A stretch of DNA of 45,332 bases, from the NCBI GenBank assembly GCA_031401815.1, contig JANNRW010000109.1:1-45332 (forward strand), written 5' to 3'. Of the stretch, positions 33,687 to 40,397 are shown in pieces. Under the pieces are notes generated by a model. It had not been told where the DNA came from. It searched no databases and saw only the letters and a program-made list of their open reading frames with translations. The stretch is from JANNRW01 sp031401815 (GTDB lineage Bacteria; Desulfobacterota; Desulfuromonadia; Geobacterales; DSM-12255). The position numbers and the translations under genes are program-made. Numbering within the stretch: the first letter of the stretch is position 1; the number at the start of each line of letters is the position of its first letter.

Positions 33687-33764
33687 TGTATGTTGACTGC
33701 TTCAAGCATTTAAAACTCAGAAAGCAAAAGACATTTCATTCCCATTCCATCTATTCCATGGAAA

Positions 33765-34166
33765 TCAAAACAGGGTAAATCCCATCTGACGAAAATGGGG
33801 ATCAAAAGTGAAGCATGTTTTTAATTTCAGACTCTTCATCAAGGCAAAACTTGTGCAATCAGTCAGGCTGAAATCCTGATCCCTCTGTTTTCTGAATATT
33901 TCAAAAGCTTGATGCAGGACATCTCTATCAACTGAAACCATGCTGACTATAGAGCTTTGCAAAAGTGATGAGCCATATAGAACAGCTGCATCGTGAGAAA
34001 CACGGTAGCGAATAAACGTCAGACTTTCATCAAAGATAAAATCAGAGGTTACCAGCTCGATTTTTTCATTTTCTATACGGTTTCTTGCGCTAATAGCCTG
34101 ATTATGAAATTGATCATGCTTGTCATGAAGTGCAAGCCAGGCGCCTGTATCAACAAATATCTTCAT
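33765..34166 (-). CDS. PIN-domain toxin, VapC-like ribonuclease
   Basis: The 133-residue protein shows the PIN acidic set: D6 in FVDTGAWLAL, E48 in SDFIFDESLT, D102 in FSLTDCTSFAL, and a final acidic residue in TFDPHFRQMGF. In the family these residues bind Mg2+/Mn2+ and cut RNA (often tRNA or rRNA loops). The start overlaps the stop of the ribbon-helix-helix gene by ATGA, the usual antitoxin-then-toxin order. Which RNA is cut cannot be told. Nothing looks broken. Confidence 0.88.
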   Translation of the reverse strand: MKIFVDTGAWLALHDKHDQFHNQAISARNRIENEKIELVTSDFIFDESLTFIRYRVSHDAAVLYGSSLLQSSIVSMVSVDRDVLHQAFEIFRKQRDQDFSLTDCTSFALMKSLKLKTCFTFDPHFRQMGFTLF

Positions 34167-34417
34167 TTCTGTTTACCGTAGAGGTAAAAATCATGATTAA
34201 GCGCACCGTCAGACATCCCTGATTCAGCGGAGCCAACCATGTCCCATAGCGAATCAGATTTCCAGTTTTTGGTTTGGGAATTTTTCTGTTTCAAGAAAGA
34301 GGCGACAGCTTCCCTGACCACCTCGGAAATACTTTCTTTTTCAGCGCTGGCAACTAGTCTCAATTCAGCAAGCATATCTTCCGGAAAATACATTTGAGTT
34401 CTTTTGAGAGTTGACAT
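34163..34417 (-). CDS. Ribbon-helix-helix antitoxin of the PIN toxin
   Basis: The ~84-residue protein begins MSTLKRTQMYFPEDMLAEL, a MetJ/Arc/CopG-like beta strand, followed by two helices (LRLVASAEKESISEVVREAVASFL). The C-terminal half is polar and probably wraps the toxin. I chose the ATG at 34417 because GGAGG lies five bases upstream; an ATG at 34450 would add 11 residues without a ribosome site. Such antitoxins neutralise the toxin and repress their own promoter, here within 34435-34475. Confidence 0.85.
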   Translation of the reverse strand: MSTLKRTQMYFPEDMLAELRLVASAEKESISEVVREAVASFLKQKNSQTKNWKSDSLWDMVGSAESGMSDGALNHDFYLYGKQK

Positions 34418-34441
34418 AAAAACCTCCATAGTGGTGTATAA

Positions 34442-34470
34442 TACATACATCGCTTATATGTTGAAGTCAA
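34442..34470 (-). promoter_or_regulatory. Predicted promoter of the RHH-PIN pair
   Basis: On the minus strand TTGACT (34465-34470) and TATGTA (34442-34447) are separated by 17 bp. The short symmetrical stretch around GTATAATAC (34436-34444) overlaps the -10 side and could be the antitoxin operator. A + strand TATAAT (34437-34442) overlaps it, so the divergent MNT gene may be read from the same spot. Confidence 0.45.
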
Positions 34471-34586
34471 GAATGCTCTCCACCTTAAAGATTCTATCTG
34501 TCGATTCTATCTTGAAAATAACTTCATCAAAGGGTAACGTGTCATTAACTCGGGAGTGTAAAAAACCTTTTTCTGAGGTGGATAGA

Positions 34587-34913
34587 ATGTACTCAGCAGC
34601 AGATTTTGAAATTATTAAAAATGTGGTGATTTCCTCCATTCCCACAACGGAAAGTGTTTACCTGTTTGGTAGTTATGCCAAAGGAACTGCGCGGGAGCAG
34701 AGCGATATTGATATTGCTATTCTGCTTAAGCATGATCTCCACTGGCGTGAACGAAATGCCATCTTGAACAAACTTTACTGCGACATGGCACAAAAAGGCT
34801 ACATGGTTGATTTTGTACTTAAAAAAGCAGAAAAATTTCGTACAGAGAGTGAGCTGCCAACCCTGTCGCGTGTCATTTTACGGGATGGGAGGTTGTTATG
34901 GACGAACAACTAA
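34587..34913 (+). CDS. MNT-domain nucleotidyltransferase of an MNT-HEPN toxin-antitoxin pair
   Basis: The 108-residue protein has the minimal nucleotidyltransferase motif GSYAKGTAREQSDIDIAI (about residues 27-44: GS then DxD) and a third acidic strand, MVDFVL. In studied pairs (MntA-HepT) this protein is the antitoxin and attaches AMP groups to the HEPN toxin. The frame is open further upstream to 34404, but the ATG at 34587 has GAGGTGG five bases before it and starts where family members start. It overlaps the HEPN gene by 16 bp and is divergent from the RHH-PIN pair. Confidence 0.87.
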   Translation: MYSAADFEIIKNVVISSIPTTESVYLFGSYAKGTAREQSDIDIAILLKHDLHWRERNAILNKLYCDMAQKGYMVDFVLKKAEKFRTESELPTLSRVILRDGRLLWTNN

Positions 34914-35290
34914 AAAAGATTGTCAATCAATGGCTAATTAAAGCGGATAATGACCTGAATACGGCGGAATACGGATTAACAGCAAATGAGCCAATTACAG
35001 ATACCATCTGCTTTCATTGTCAGCAAGCTGTCGAAAAATATCTGAAGATGTACCTCGCCATTCAAGGAAATGATCCCTCCATAACCCATAACATTTCTAT
35101 TCTTGTTGAGAAATGTGCCTGCTATGACCCCGCATTCAAAGAAATGCAGCGTTTTGTATTTTTGACTTCTTACGCAGTATCACTGCGTTATCCTGATGAT
35201 TTTTACATACCAGAAGTTGAAGAGGCACAAGAAGCTTTGGCTGCCGCACGAGTAGTTCGAGAATTTGTTGTGATAAGGATTGGGCTCTGA
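34898..35290 (+). CDS. HEPN-domain protein, presumed toxin partner of the MNT protein
   Basis: The 130-residue helical protein has the HEPN landmarks: WLIKADNDLNTAEYGL (helix 1, about residues 13-28) and CFHCQQAVEKYLKMYL (helix 2, about 42-57), followed by HNISILVEKC. The Rx4-6H ribonuclease motif of active HEPN toxins is not seen; the corresponding stretch reads SLRYPDDFYIP with no histidine. It may act through another residue set or may not be an RNase. Gene order (MNT first, overlap of 16 bp) is typical. Confidence 0.85.
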   Translation: MDEQLKKIVNQWLIKADNDLNTAEYGLTANEPITDTICFHCQQAVEKYLKMYLAIQGNDPSITHNISILVEKCACYDPAFKEMQRFVFLTSYAVSLRYPDDFYIPEVEEAQEALAAARVVREFVVIRIGL

Positions 35291-35396
35291 GCTGCTCTTT
35301 TTTTGTAACTGTTCATCTCAATCGAAATAGAAACTGGAAACAACAAACATTTTTACAGGAATGAACAGGGATGGGCATGATGAAATCTTTAAAAAC

Positions 35397-35424
35397 AAGC
35401 TTTTTGGTTTAAACCAAAAAGCTT
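35397..35424. terminator. 28-bp perfect palindrome, possible bidirectional terminator
   Basis: The sequence is its own reverse complement, built on AAGCTTTTTGG / CCAAAAAGCTT around TTTAAA. It lies about 107 bp downstream of the HEPN stop. The A- and T-runs near the arms could let it work as a weak terminator in either direction; an operator or eroded mobile-element end is also possible. Confidence 0.45.
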
Positions 35425-35499
35425 CTCGTCCTGTTTCTGGTCTTATCCGCATTGATCCCCTTTATCCCTGTGAAAATGCTTTCGACTTTAAGTGCTCCT

Positions 35500-35593
35500 A
35501 AGTAACTTCAAGAATTGCACCCTTCGACAGGCTCAGGGTGAACGGCTTTTTATGCCGTTCGTGCTGAGCTTGTCGAAGCACATCAAGTTACTT
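35500..35593. repeat. ~94-bp inverted repeat element
   Basis: The outer arms are AAGTAACTT (35500-35508) and AAGTTACTT (35585-35593). The inner arms read CACCCTTCGACAGGCTCAGG on the left and TGAGCTTGTCGAAGCAC on the right, with a central GAACGGC-loop-GCCGTTC pairing. The TTCGACAGGCTCAGGGTGAA phrase is, from general experience, a common dispersed intergenic repeat in bacterial genomes. It is non-coding and REP-like. Confidence 0.65.
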
Positions 35594-35741
35594 TTTGATA
35601 AAGGGTCGCCAACGGCGGCTTGAAACGCTGAATAGTTACGTTTTTCACTAAGCCAAATGAGTGAAGTCAATTTCTCGAAGTATTTATGCTTTTATCCGTA
35701 GTTATCCGCTTTTACTCTACTGGCTAACTGTAGTTTTTGGG

Positions 35742-35790
35742 TTGAATTTATTTATCGATCAGCTTATTGTAGTCCGTAACCCTTATCGAT
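35742..35790 (+). promoter_or_regulatory. Predicted promoter and operator of the AbrB-PIN pair
   Basis: TTGAAT (35742-35747) and TATTGT (35765-35770) are spaced 17 bp apart. Two copies of TTATCGAT (35752-35759 and 35783-35790, 31 bp apart) bracket the -10 region and could be antitoxin binding sites. AGGAGAATCGT then ATG follows. Confidence 0.45.
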
Positions 35791-35801
35791 AGGAGAATCG
35801 T

Positions 35802-36008
35802 ATGCAAGCAGTCGCTATTTCACCAAAATTCCAAATAGTCATACCCAAGAGTATTCGAGAACTTCTCCATCTGATGCCTGGTCAGAAAGTTCAACTCCTT
35901 GCGTATGAAAACCGGGTAGAGATTATCCCTGAACGTGACATCAAGGATATGCGCGGATTCCTGAAGGGGATCGATACAGCGTTCGAACGCGAAGGTGACA
36001 GGCAGTGA
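35802..36008 (+). CDS. SpoVT/AbrB-fold antitoxin (VapB-like)
   Basis: The 68-residue protein begins MQAVAISPKFQIVIPKSIRE, a swapped-hairpin AbrB/MazE DNA-binding domain (residues ~5-48) ending EIIPERDI. The C-terminal tail (MRGFLKGIDTAFEREGDR) has the MRG-x-L pattern that binds the PIN toxin. AGGAGA precedes the ATG. It overlaps the PIN gene by GTGA. The role is to neutralise the toxin and repress the pair. Confidence 0.9.
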   Translation: MQAVAISPKFQIVIPKSIRELLHLMPGQKVQLLAYENRVEIIPERDIKDMRGFLKGIDTAFEREGDRQ

Positions 36009-36382
36009 ATATCGTCGATTCCTCAGGCTGGCTCGAATTCTTCAGTGACGGCACAAATGCCGACTGTTTTCTGCCGCCATTGACCGATAGAGATCATCTA
36101 TTGGTTCCGAGCGTTATCATTTTTGAGGTATTCAAGGTTGTGCTGCGAGAACGTGGGGAGAATGACGCGCTGCAAACTTCCTCGCTTTTACGACAGGGTG
36201 AAATAGTTGAATTGAGCGAGGATGTCTCATTATCTGCCGCCCGGTTAAGCATATTGCACAAGTTGCCCATGGCTGACAGTATAATACTGGCCACAGCCCG
36301 TGCACGTGACGCTGTAATCTGGACTCAGGATGAACATTTCAAAGGGCTTGACAAGGTCAGATTTTTCCCGAAGAGAAAATAA
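36005..36382 (+). CDS. PIN-domain toxin, VapC-like ribonuclease
   Basis: The 125-residue protein has the PIN acidic residues D5 (NIVDSSGWLEFF), E41 (VIIFEVFKVV), D90 (PMADSIILATAR) and D107 (WTQDEHFKGL), all in place. It starts at GTG overlapping the antitoxin stop, so translation is coupled. It differs in sequence from the PIN protein at 33765-34166, so the two are separate acquisitions and not a recent duplication. The RNA target is unknown. Confidence 0.9.
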   Translation: MNIVDSSGWLEFFSDGTNADCFLPPLTDRDHLLVPSVIIFEVFKVVLRERGENDALQTSSLLRQGEIVELSEDVSLSAARLSILHKLPMADSIILATARARDAVIWTQDEHFKGLDKVRFFPKRK

Positions 36383-36425
36383 ATTTTACCCCCTTTTTAT
36401 CAAAGCCTGTAAAGGATCTGATCCT

Positions 36426-36740
36426 ATGGCAGCCACCACAAGAACCCGTTTTCTGGAGCATCTTTATCAGGCAAGGCATCTCTTTTGGGATATCGATCCG
36501 CTTACTCTCGACCCTGAGATTCATAGCAGTTTTATTATGGAGCGGATCCTTCGCTTCGGCCTGCCGGAAGATGTTCAGCTGATGCTTAAACAATACAGTG
36601 AAGACTCGATTCGGGACGTAGTCATCCATTCCCGGCGTATAGACCGCAAGACCGCGTCCTTTTGGGCACTGCATCTGAATATCCCGCGCGAGGAGGTCAC
36701 ATGTTTCAAAACGCCGTTGATAAACAATTGCTTCTATTAA
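36426..36740 (+). CDS. DUF6922-like small protein, presumed antitoxin of the following nucleotidyltransferase
   Basis: The 104-residue protein starts MAATTRTRFLEHLYQARHLF and contains FWDIDPLTLDPEIHSSFIMER and ERILRFGLPEDVQLM, the pattern of short proteins (DUF6922 type) found directly upstream of AbiEii/AbiGii-type nucleotidyltransferase toxins. The C-terminal half (IRDVVIHSRRIDRKTASFWA) looks like a helix-turn-helix. The frame is open to 36330, but that would overlap the PIN gene; the ATG at 36426 leaves a 43-bp gap. It overlaps the start of the next gene by 40 bp. Confidence 0.7.
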   Translation: MAATTRTRFLEHLYQARHLFWDIDPLTLDPEIHSSFIMERILRFGLPEDVQLMLKQYSEDSIRDVVIHSRRIDRKTASFWALHLNIPREEVTCFKTPLINNCFY

Positions 36741-37330
36741 TAGAGTTACTTTCCAAACATCCGGAAATCGCCGGGCATTTCTATCTGGCTGGTGGAACAG
36801 GGCTTGCTTTGCAGCTTGGTCATCGAATCAGCATTGATATCGACCTGTTCAGCCAGGAATCATTTGATTCAGAATTATATGCCGCTTTAATCATTAAACT
36901 CGGCGGCAGAGTGATTCAGTCAGAATCAGGGGCTGTGCACGCTGTAGTAGATGGGGTGAGGTTATCGTTTCTTTATTATCCATACAAAATGCTGCAGCCA
37001 TTTCAGCTTTTCAGGGGGATGCGAGTCGCTTCGCTGGGAGACATAGCTGCCATGAAAGTGGTCGCAATTTCACAGCGTGGCGACAAGAAGGATTTTTTTG
37101 ACCTGTATGAAATTTCCAAATCAATCTCACCTCATGACCTGAAAATCCTTTTTCTCGAAAAATTTACCGAGTCCCGTATCAACTGCTACCATATCCTCAA
37201 GTCGTTTTTCTATTTTGATGATGCCGATCAACAACCTGATCCAATCTCCCTGAATGGTGCGTCATGGGAGCAGGTGAAATCATATTTTGTAAATCACGAG
37301 AAGGAGTTTATGCGGGAGCTTGTATGCTGA
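36701..37330 (+). CDS. AbiEii/AbiGii-family nucleotidyltransferase toxin-like protein
   Basis: The ~209-residue protein has the family's core FYLAGGTGLALQLGHRISIDIDLFS (about residues 27-51: GG-T-LAL-x-GHR, then DIDLF). A later RVASLGDIAAMKVVAISQRGDKKDFFDLYEI (about 107-137) carries the D-x-AAMK and K-DFFDLY motifs. Members such as AbiEii and MenT move nucleotides to tRNA or other targets. The ATG at 36701 was chosen over the one at 36662 because AGGAGG lies four bases upstream. The gene ends 50 bp before the convergent TPR-methyltransferase-GT2 gene. Confidence 0.85.
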   Translation: MFQNAVDKQLLLLIELLSKHPEIAGHFYLAGGTGLALQLGHRISIDIDLFSQESFDSELYAALIIKLGGRVIQSESGAVHAVVDGVRLSFLYYPYKMLQPFQLFRGMRVASLGDIAAMKVVAISQRGDKKDFFDLYEISKSISPHDLKILFLEKFTESRINCYHILKSFFYFDDADQQPDPISLNGASWEQVKSYFVNHEKEFMRELVC

Positions 37331-37380
37331 ATGAAGAGAAAATAAATCCGTCCCTTTTCCCCTTTTTCCCCGTCGTCCGA

Positions 37381-39156
37381 TCAACCAATCTCACCCGCTT
37401 TAATTGTCCTCTCTTGCCAGGCTGAATTTGAATCAGTTAAAGGGCGAAATCTTAGCAGAGGAACAGACTGATTCGAAGCAAACCCGAATCGGCTCCAGGC
37501 ATAACGGATGACCGCCAACTCCTCAGGAACAATCTTAATGAGTTCATCCCTCAAGGCACTCCGGTTCTGCACAGACCGGGTGCCAACTCTGCCAAGCGGT
37601 TCAGACAGATAAATAACATCCCCCTTCATGGCAAGATGAATCAGGATTAGAATATCTTTCAGAGCTGTTATCTGCCGCCCGTCAATGCTGATGAAGTCGG
37701 GCTTTATGCCTGTCAGATCCCGCTTTCTGAACATGGCAGTCGTCAACTCTCCAAGGAAGTTTACCCCGGTTGAAAGCAACGCTGAGCCAAGTGATACTCC
37801 TTCAATTATGGCATCCATATCAACCGGATGAATTGTGGCTGATAACCGCCCCTCTTCTTCAACCCTGTTAAGGCAAGAAGTCACCAGAGAGATGTCAGGG
37901 TATTTTGCAAAAGCGTCCAGCATCCGCTCAACAGATGATGGTTCGAGCTCTTCATCATCATTCAGAAACAGAATGAACTCCCCCTGTGCATCATCAAAGC
38001 ATTTTATAAAATTGCCCCGCCCAAGTGGTTCGGGGTTCTGCTCATAGCGAATACGAGAGTCGTGCATGGAATTTCCAGAAGCAATCTTTTTGACTTCATC
38101 AGCTCTGCAATCATCACGAATGACGATTTCTATGTTTCCATATGTTTGCGAAAGTGCGCTCTCAACTGCTTTGACAAAGCAAGCCGGGTTGTAACCGGGG
38201 ATGACAATGCTGACAAGCGGGTTTGAGCTGGCAGCAGCAGTGCGATCAGGCTTCTCAAATTCAATGATCAGGCTTGAACTATCCCTGGTCTCCAGATTCC
38301 GGAAGACATTGTCAAGACTTTGGCCAAGATCGCAGCGAGCTCGAACAGTAAAGCCGACCATTATCGCAAGACGCACCAGCTCTTCTTCGTCAAACATCCA
38401 TTTGTGCCCCCAATCCCGCATGGCCAGATTGAACCGTTCACACCTGCTATTCGCCCAATAGTATCCATGTCTATCCCATACCGGATCTTTGAAGTTGTCA
38501 ACATACTGTTGAACTACTTGAACAAGATCAGGAGTAGCAACACGAATAATTCCACCGGGCATCAGTATGCGACGACACTCATGCAGAAGCTGGATGACTT
38601 CAGTCTGGTTCAGATGCTCAATGAAGTGCTCACAGTAAATGCCTCCAACAGATCTGTCCGGCCAGGGGAGCTTCTTTGTCAGATCAAGCTGCATGTCAGC
38701 CTGGGGATCAAGATCAATGTTGATGAAACCTGGAAGTTTTATGCTGCCGGCACCTAGGTTCAGATATAAGGACGAGGGGGCAGCCAATCGTACATCAAGT
38801 GCATCAGCTGCTTCTCCGGTCAACCCACGCTGCCGTGCCTGTGCCATCACAATCCGGGCAAGACCGTGCTGCCCGGCCTTTATAAGGGCATCGACATAGC
38901 TGAACCAGTACTGCGCAAACAGGGGATTTGCCTCCAATGCAGCCTTGAAAAACTGTAGCCCCTCAGCAGCCTGACTCCTCTGCACCGCAAGCACCCCAAG
39001 GTTGTGATTTGCGTCCGTATGCTTCGGATCGGAGTTAAGAATTGCCATGTAGATCCGCTCTGCATCAAGTAGATTGCCTGCCTGGTGATAAGCTATCGCT
39101 TTTTTCAAATCCTGATCCGGTGTCAAATCAGACGCTTGATTATTAGGTACTGTCAT
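37381..39156 (-). CDS. Fusion: N-terminal TPR cap, SAM methyltransferase and GT2 glycosyltransferase
   Basis: The 591-residue protein has three parts. Residues 1-126 are the shared TPR-like cap (IAYHQAGNLLDAERIYMAIL ... ANHNLGVLAVQ ... YWFSYVDALIKAGQHGLA). Residues 128-302 are a class I methyltransferase with LYLNLGAGSIKLPGFINIDL, IYCEHFIEHL and ILMPGGIIRVATPD. Residues 312 to about 500 are a GT-A fold GT2 domain with SIVIPGYNPACFVKAVESAL, IEIVIRDD and a DxD-like LFLNDDEELE. It is cytoplasmic by sequence. It is the last gene of the DegT-to-GT2 block, 37 bp after the upstream methyltransferase stop. The cap links it to the giant GT41 protein and the PpiD-like protein across the TA island. Confidence 0.88.
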   Translation of the reverse strand: MTVPNNQASDLTPDQDLKKAIAYHQAGNLLDAERIYMAILNSDPKHTDANHNLGVLAVQRSQAAEGLQFFKAALEANPLFAQYWFSYVDALIKAGQHGLARIVMAQARQRGLTGEAADALDVRLAAPSSLYLNLGAGSIKLPGFINIDLDPQADMQLDLTKKLPWPDRSVGGIYCEHFIEHLNQTEVIQLLHECRRILMPGGIIRVATPDLVQVVQQYVDNFKDPVWDRHGYYWANSRCERFNLAMRDWGHKWMFDEEELVRLAIMVGFTVRARCDLGQSLDNVFRNLETRDSSSLIIEFEKPDRTAAASSNPLVSIVIPGYNPACFVKAVESALSQTYGNIEIVIRDDCRADEVKKIASGNSMHDSRIRYEQNPEPLGRGNFIKCFDDAQGEFILFLNDDEELEPSSVERMLDAFAKYPDISLVTSCLNRVEEEGRLSATIHPVDMDAIIEGVSLGSALLSTGVNFLGELTTAMFRKRDLTGIKPDFISIDGRQITALKDILILIHLAMKGDVIYLSEPLGRVGTRSVQNRSALRDELIKIVPEELAVIRYAWSRFGFASNQSVPLLRFRPLTDSNSAWQERTIKAGEIG

Positions 39157-39193
39157 GAATATTCCTGTTTCAGTAGTGAAATTCTATACTGGA

Positions 39194-39937
39194 TCATTCC
39201 CCTTTTTCGCACATCAAAAAGATGCTCGAACATAGATCCGGATACTGCTGCCCCAGCTTGTAACACCCTTCCAGATACTCTTTGGAGATTATGTCCGTCT
39301 GCAGCAAACGATCCCATTGGAAGTTCGCCAGCGCCTTGAAGAAAATACCGGAGCGGTGAACCACCTTCAATCCGGCGGCAACGGCATCTCGCTCCAGGGT
39401 ATCCAATGTATAGGTACAACGGTGACCATGCTCTGCTTCTGCTTGCGTGACGGCAGTATTATGAGAGATCAGACCCATCTTGACGGCAATCTGACGAGAG
39501 GGGGCATTGGCATTGGGGCAGACCAGAAAAAATCTTCCTCCATCAGCGAGCCATTCATCATTGACGCGTCGTAACACCTTGACCGAGTCATCAAGATGTT
39601 CAAGAACGTGCGTCAGCACGATGTTGTCGTATTGTCTGGGCAGCTTTGCTGTTTCGAACAAGGAGTTCACGAAAGTGACCCTGTCTCCCAATTTCACTTT
39701 TGCTTCTGCAATGGCAATATCTGATGCTTCCATGCAGGTTATGTCATCGAAATAAGGCAATAACCTCCTGGTAAAGTCCCCCTTGAAACTGCCAAGCTCC
39801 AGCAGACTCCCCTTATTAAAAAAAGGCTCGAACGATTTGAGCATGTAATGATGCATGACGTCAAAGTCAAAGCTGTAGGCGTATTGATGATCTATAGTGT
39901 CTTTGATCTCAGCATTATAGTCCCGATTATTTGGCAT
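39194..39937 (-). CDS. Class I SAM-dependent methyltransferase
   Basis: The 247-residue protein has the SAM motif SLLELGSFKGDFTRRLL (about residues 43-59), the acidic CMEASDIAIAEAK, YDNIVLTHVLEHLDD (about 103-117) and a WLADGGRFFLVCPN strand. This is a Methyltransf_23/11-type enzyme as found in O-antigen and glycan clusters; C-terminal residues vary and the substrate is unknown. Its start overlaps the GNAT gene stop by 11 bp, so both are in one transcript. Confidence 0.85.
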   Translation of the reverse strand: MPNNRDYNAEIKDTIDHQYAYSFDFDVMHHYMLKSFEPFFNKGSLLELGSFKGDFTRRLLPYFDDITCMEASDIAIAEAKVKLGDRVTFVNSLFETAKLPRQYDNIVLTHVLEHLDDSVKVLRRVNDEWLADGGRFFLVCPNANAPSRQIAVKMGLISHNTAVTQAEAEHGHRCTYTLDTLERDAVAAGLKVVHRSGIFFKALANFQWDRLLQTDIISKEYLEGCYKLGQQYPDLCSSIFLMCEKGE

Positions 39938-40397
39938 TATCTTCTCCCATCCCCAAAAAAAGCTTCATTGTAATTGATGATGCAGTGGTGTCATATATTA
40001 CAAATCCATATTTTTCATACAGCTTTATCGCTGGATCATTTCCAGGTGCGACTTCGAGTCTGATGCAATGCATTCCCGAATTTTCAGCATGCCCGATACA
40101 TCGACGGATTAATTCCGCAGCAATCCCTTTTCCCTTCCAGCCACCCAGTACGCTGACGCTTGTAATGTAAGCCATATGCCTGGCCTGGTCGTTGCAATAT
40201 ACAGCTACCAGACCAACCAGAACATCCCCATCCCAGGCTTCAAACCGTTCAGATTTGTTATGGATTTTTCCACTGTATTCCCTGATATCTACTCGTTCGC
40301 TCAAAACCAGTACGAATTCGGGATCACATGCGGATAGGTGGTTGTAAATCTCTGATTCAGTTGCTCTGTTTAAAAAATAATGAATCATATCGTTCAT
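39927..40397 (-). CDS. GNAT-family N-acetyltransferase
   Basis: The 156-residue protein has the GNAT acetyl-CoA loop in SVLGGWKGKGIAAELIRR (about residues 83-100: Q/R-x-x-G-x-G/A type), then IRLEVAPGNDPAIKLYEKYGF (about 111-131), the usual motif B. It transfers acetyl from acetyl-CoA to an amine. In this setting, next to a DegT sugar transaminase, an amino-sugar is a plausible target, though this is inference. The start overlaps the propeller gene stop by ATGA. Confidence 0.85.
   Translation of the reverse strand: MNDMIHYFLNRATESEIYNHLSACDPEFVLVLSERVDIREYSGKIHNKSERFEAWDGDVLVGLVAVYCNDQARHMAYITSVSVLGGWKGKGIAAELIRRCIGHAENSGMHCIRLEVAPGNDPAIKLYEKYGFVIYDTTASSITMKLFLGMGEDNAK

Larger units (their letters stand above)
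35291..35801. other. Non-coding gap of 511 bp with several inverted repeats
   Basis: No gene is visible. The gap between the MNT-HEPN and AbrB-PIN pairs holds a 28-bp perfect palindrome (35397-35424), a ~94-bp inverted repeat element (35500-35593) and the presumed promoter of the AbrB-PIN pair near 35742-35770. Short degenerate phrases such as AATGAACAGGGATGGGCATG and TTATCCGTAGTTATCCGC resemble eroded intergenic repeat families. Confidence 0.7.

Noticed and set aside
34404..34586. A longer N-terminus for the MNT protein starting at 34404
   Set aside because: The added residues overlap the divergent antitoxin promoter and do not look like the family; the ATG at 34587 has a clear ribosome site and fits the family start.
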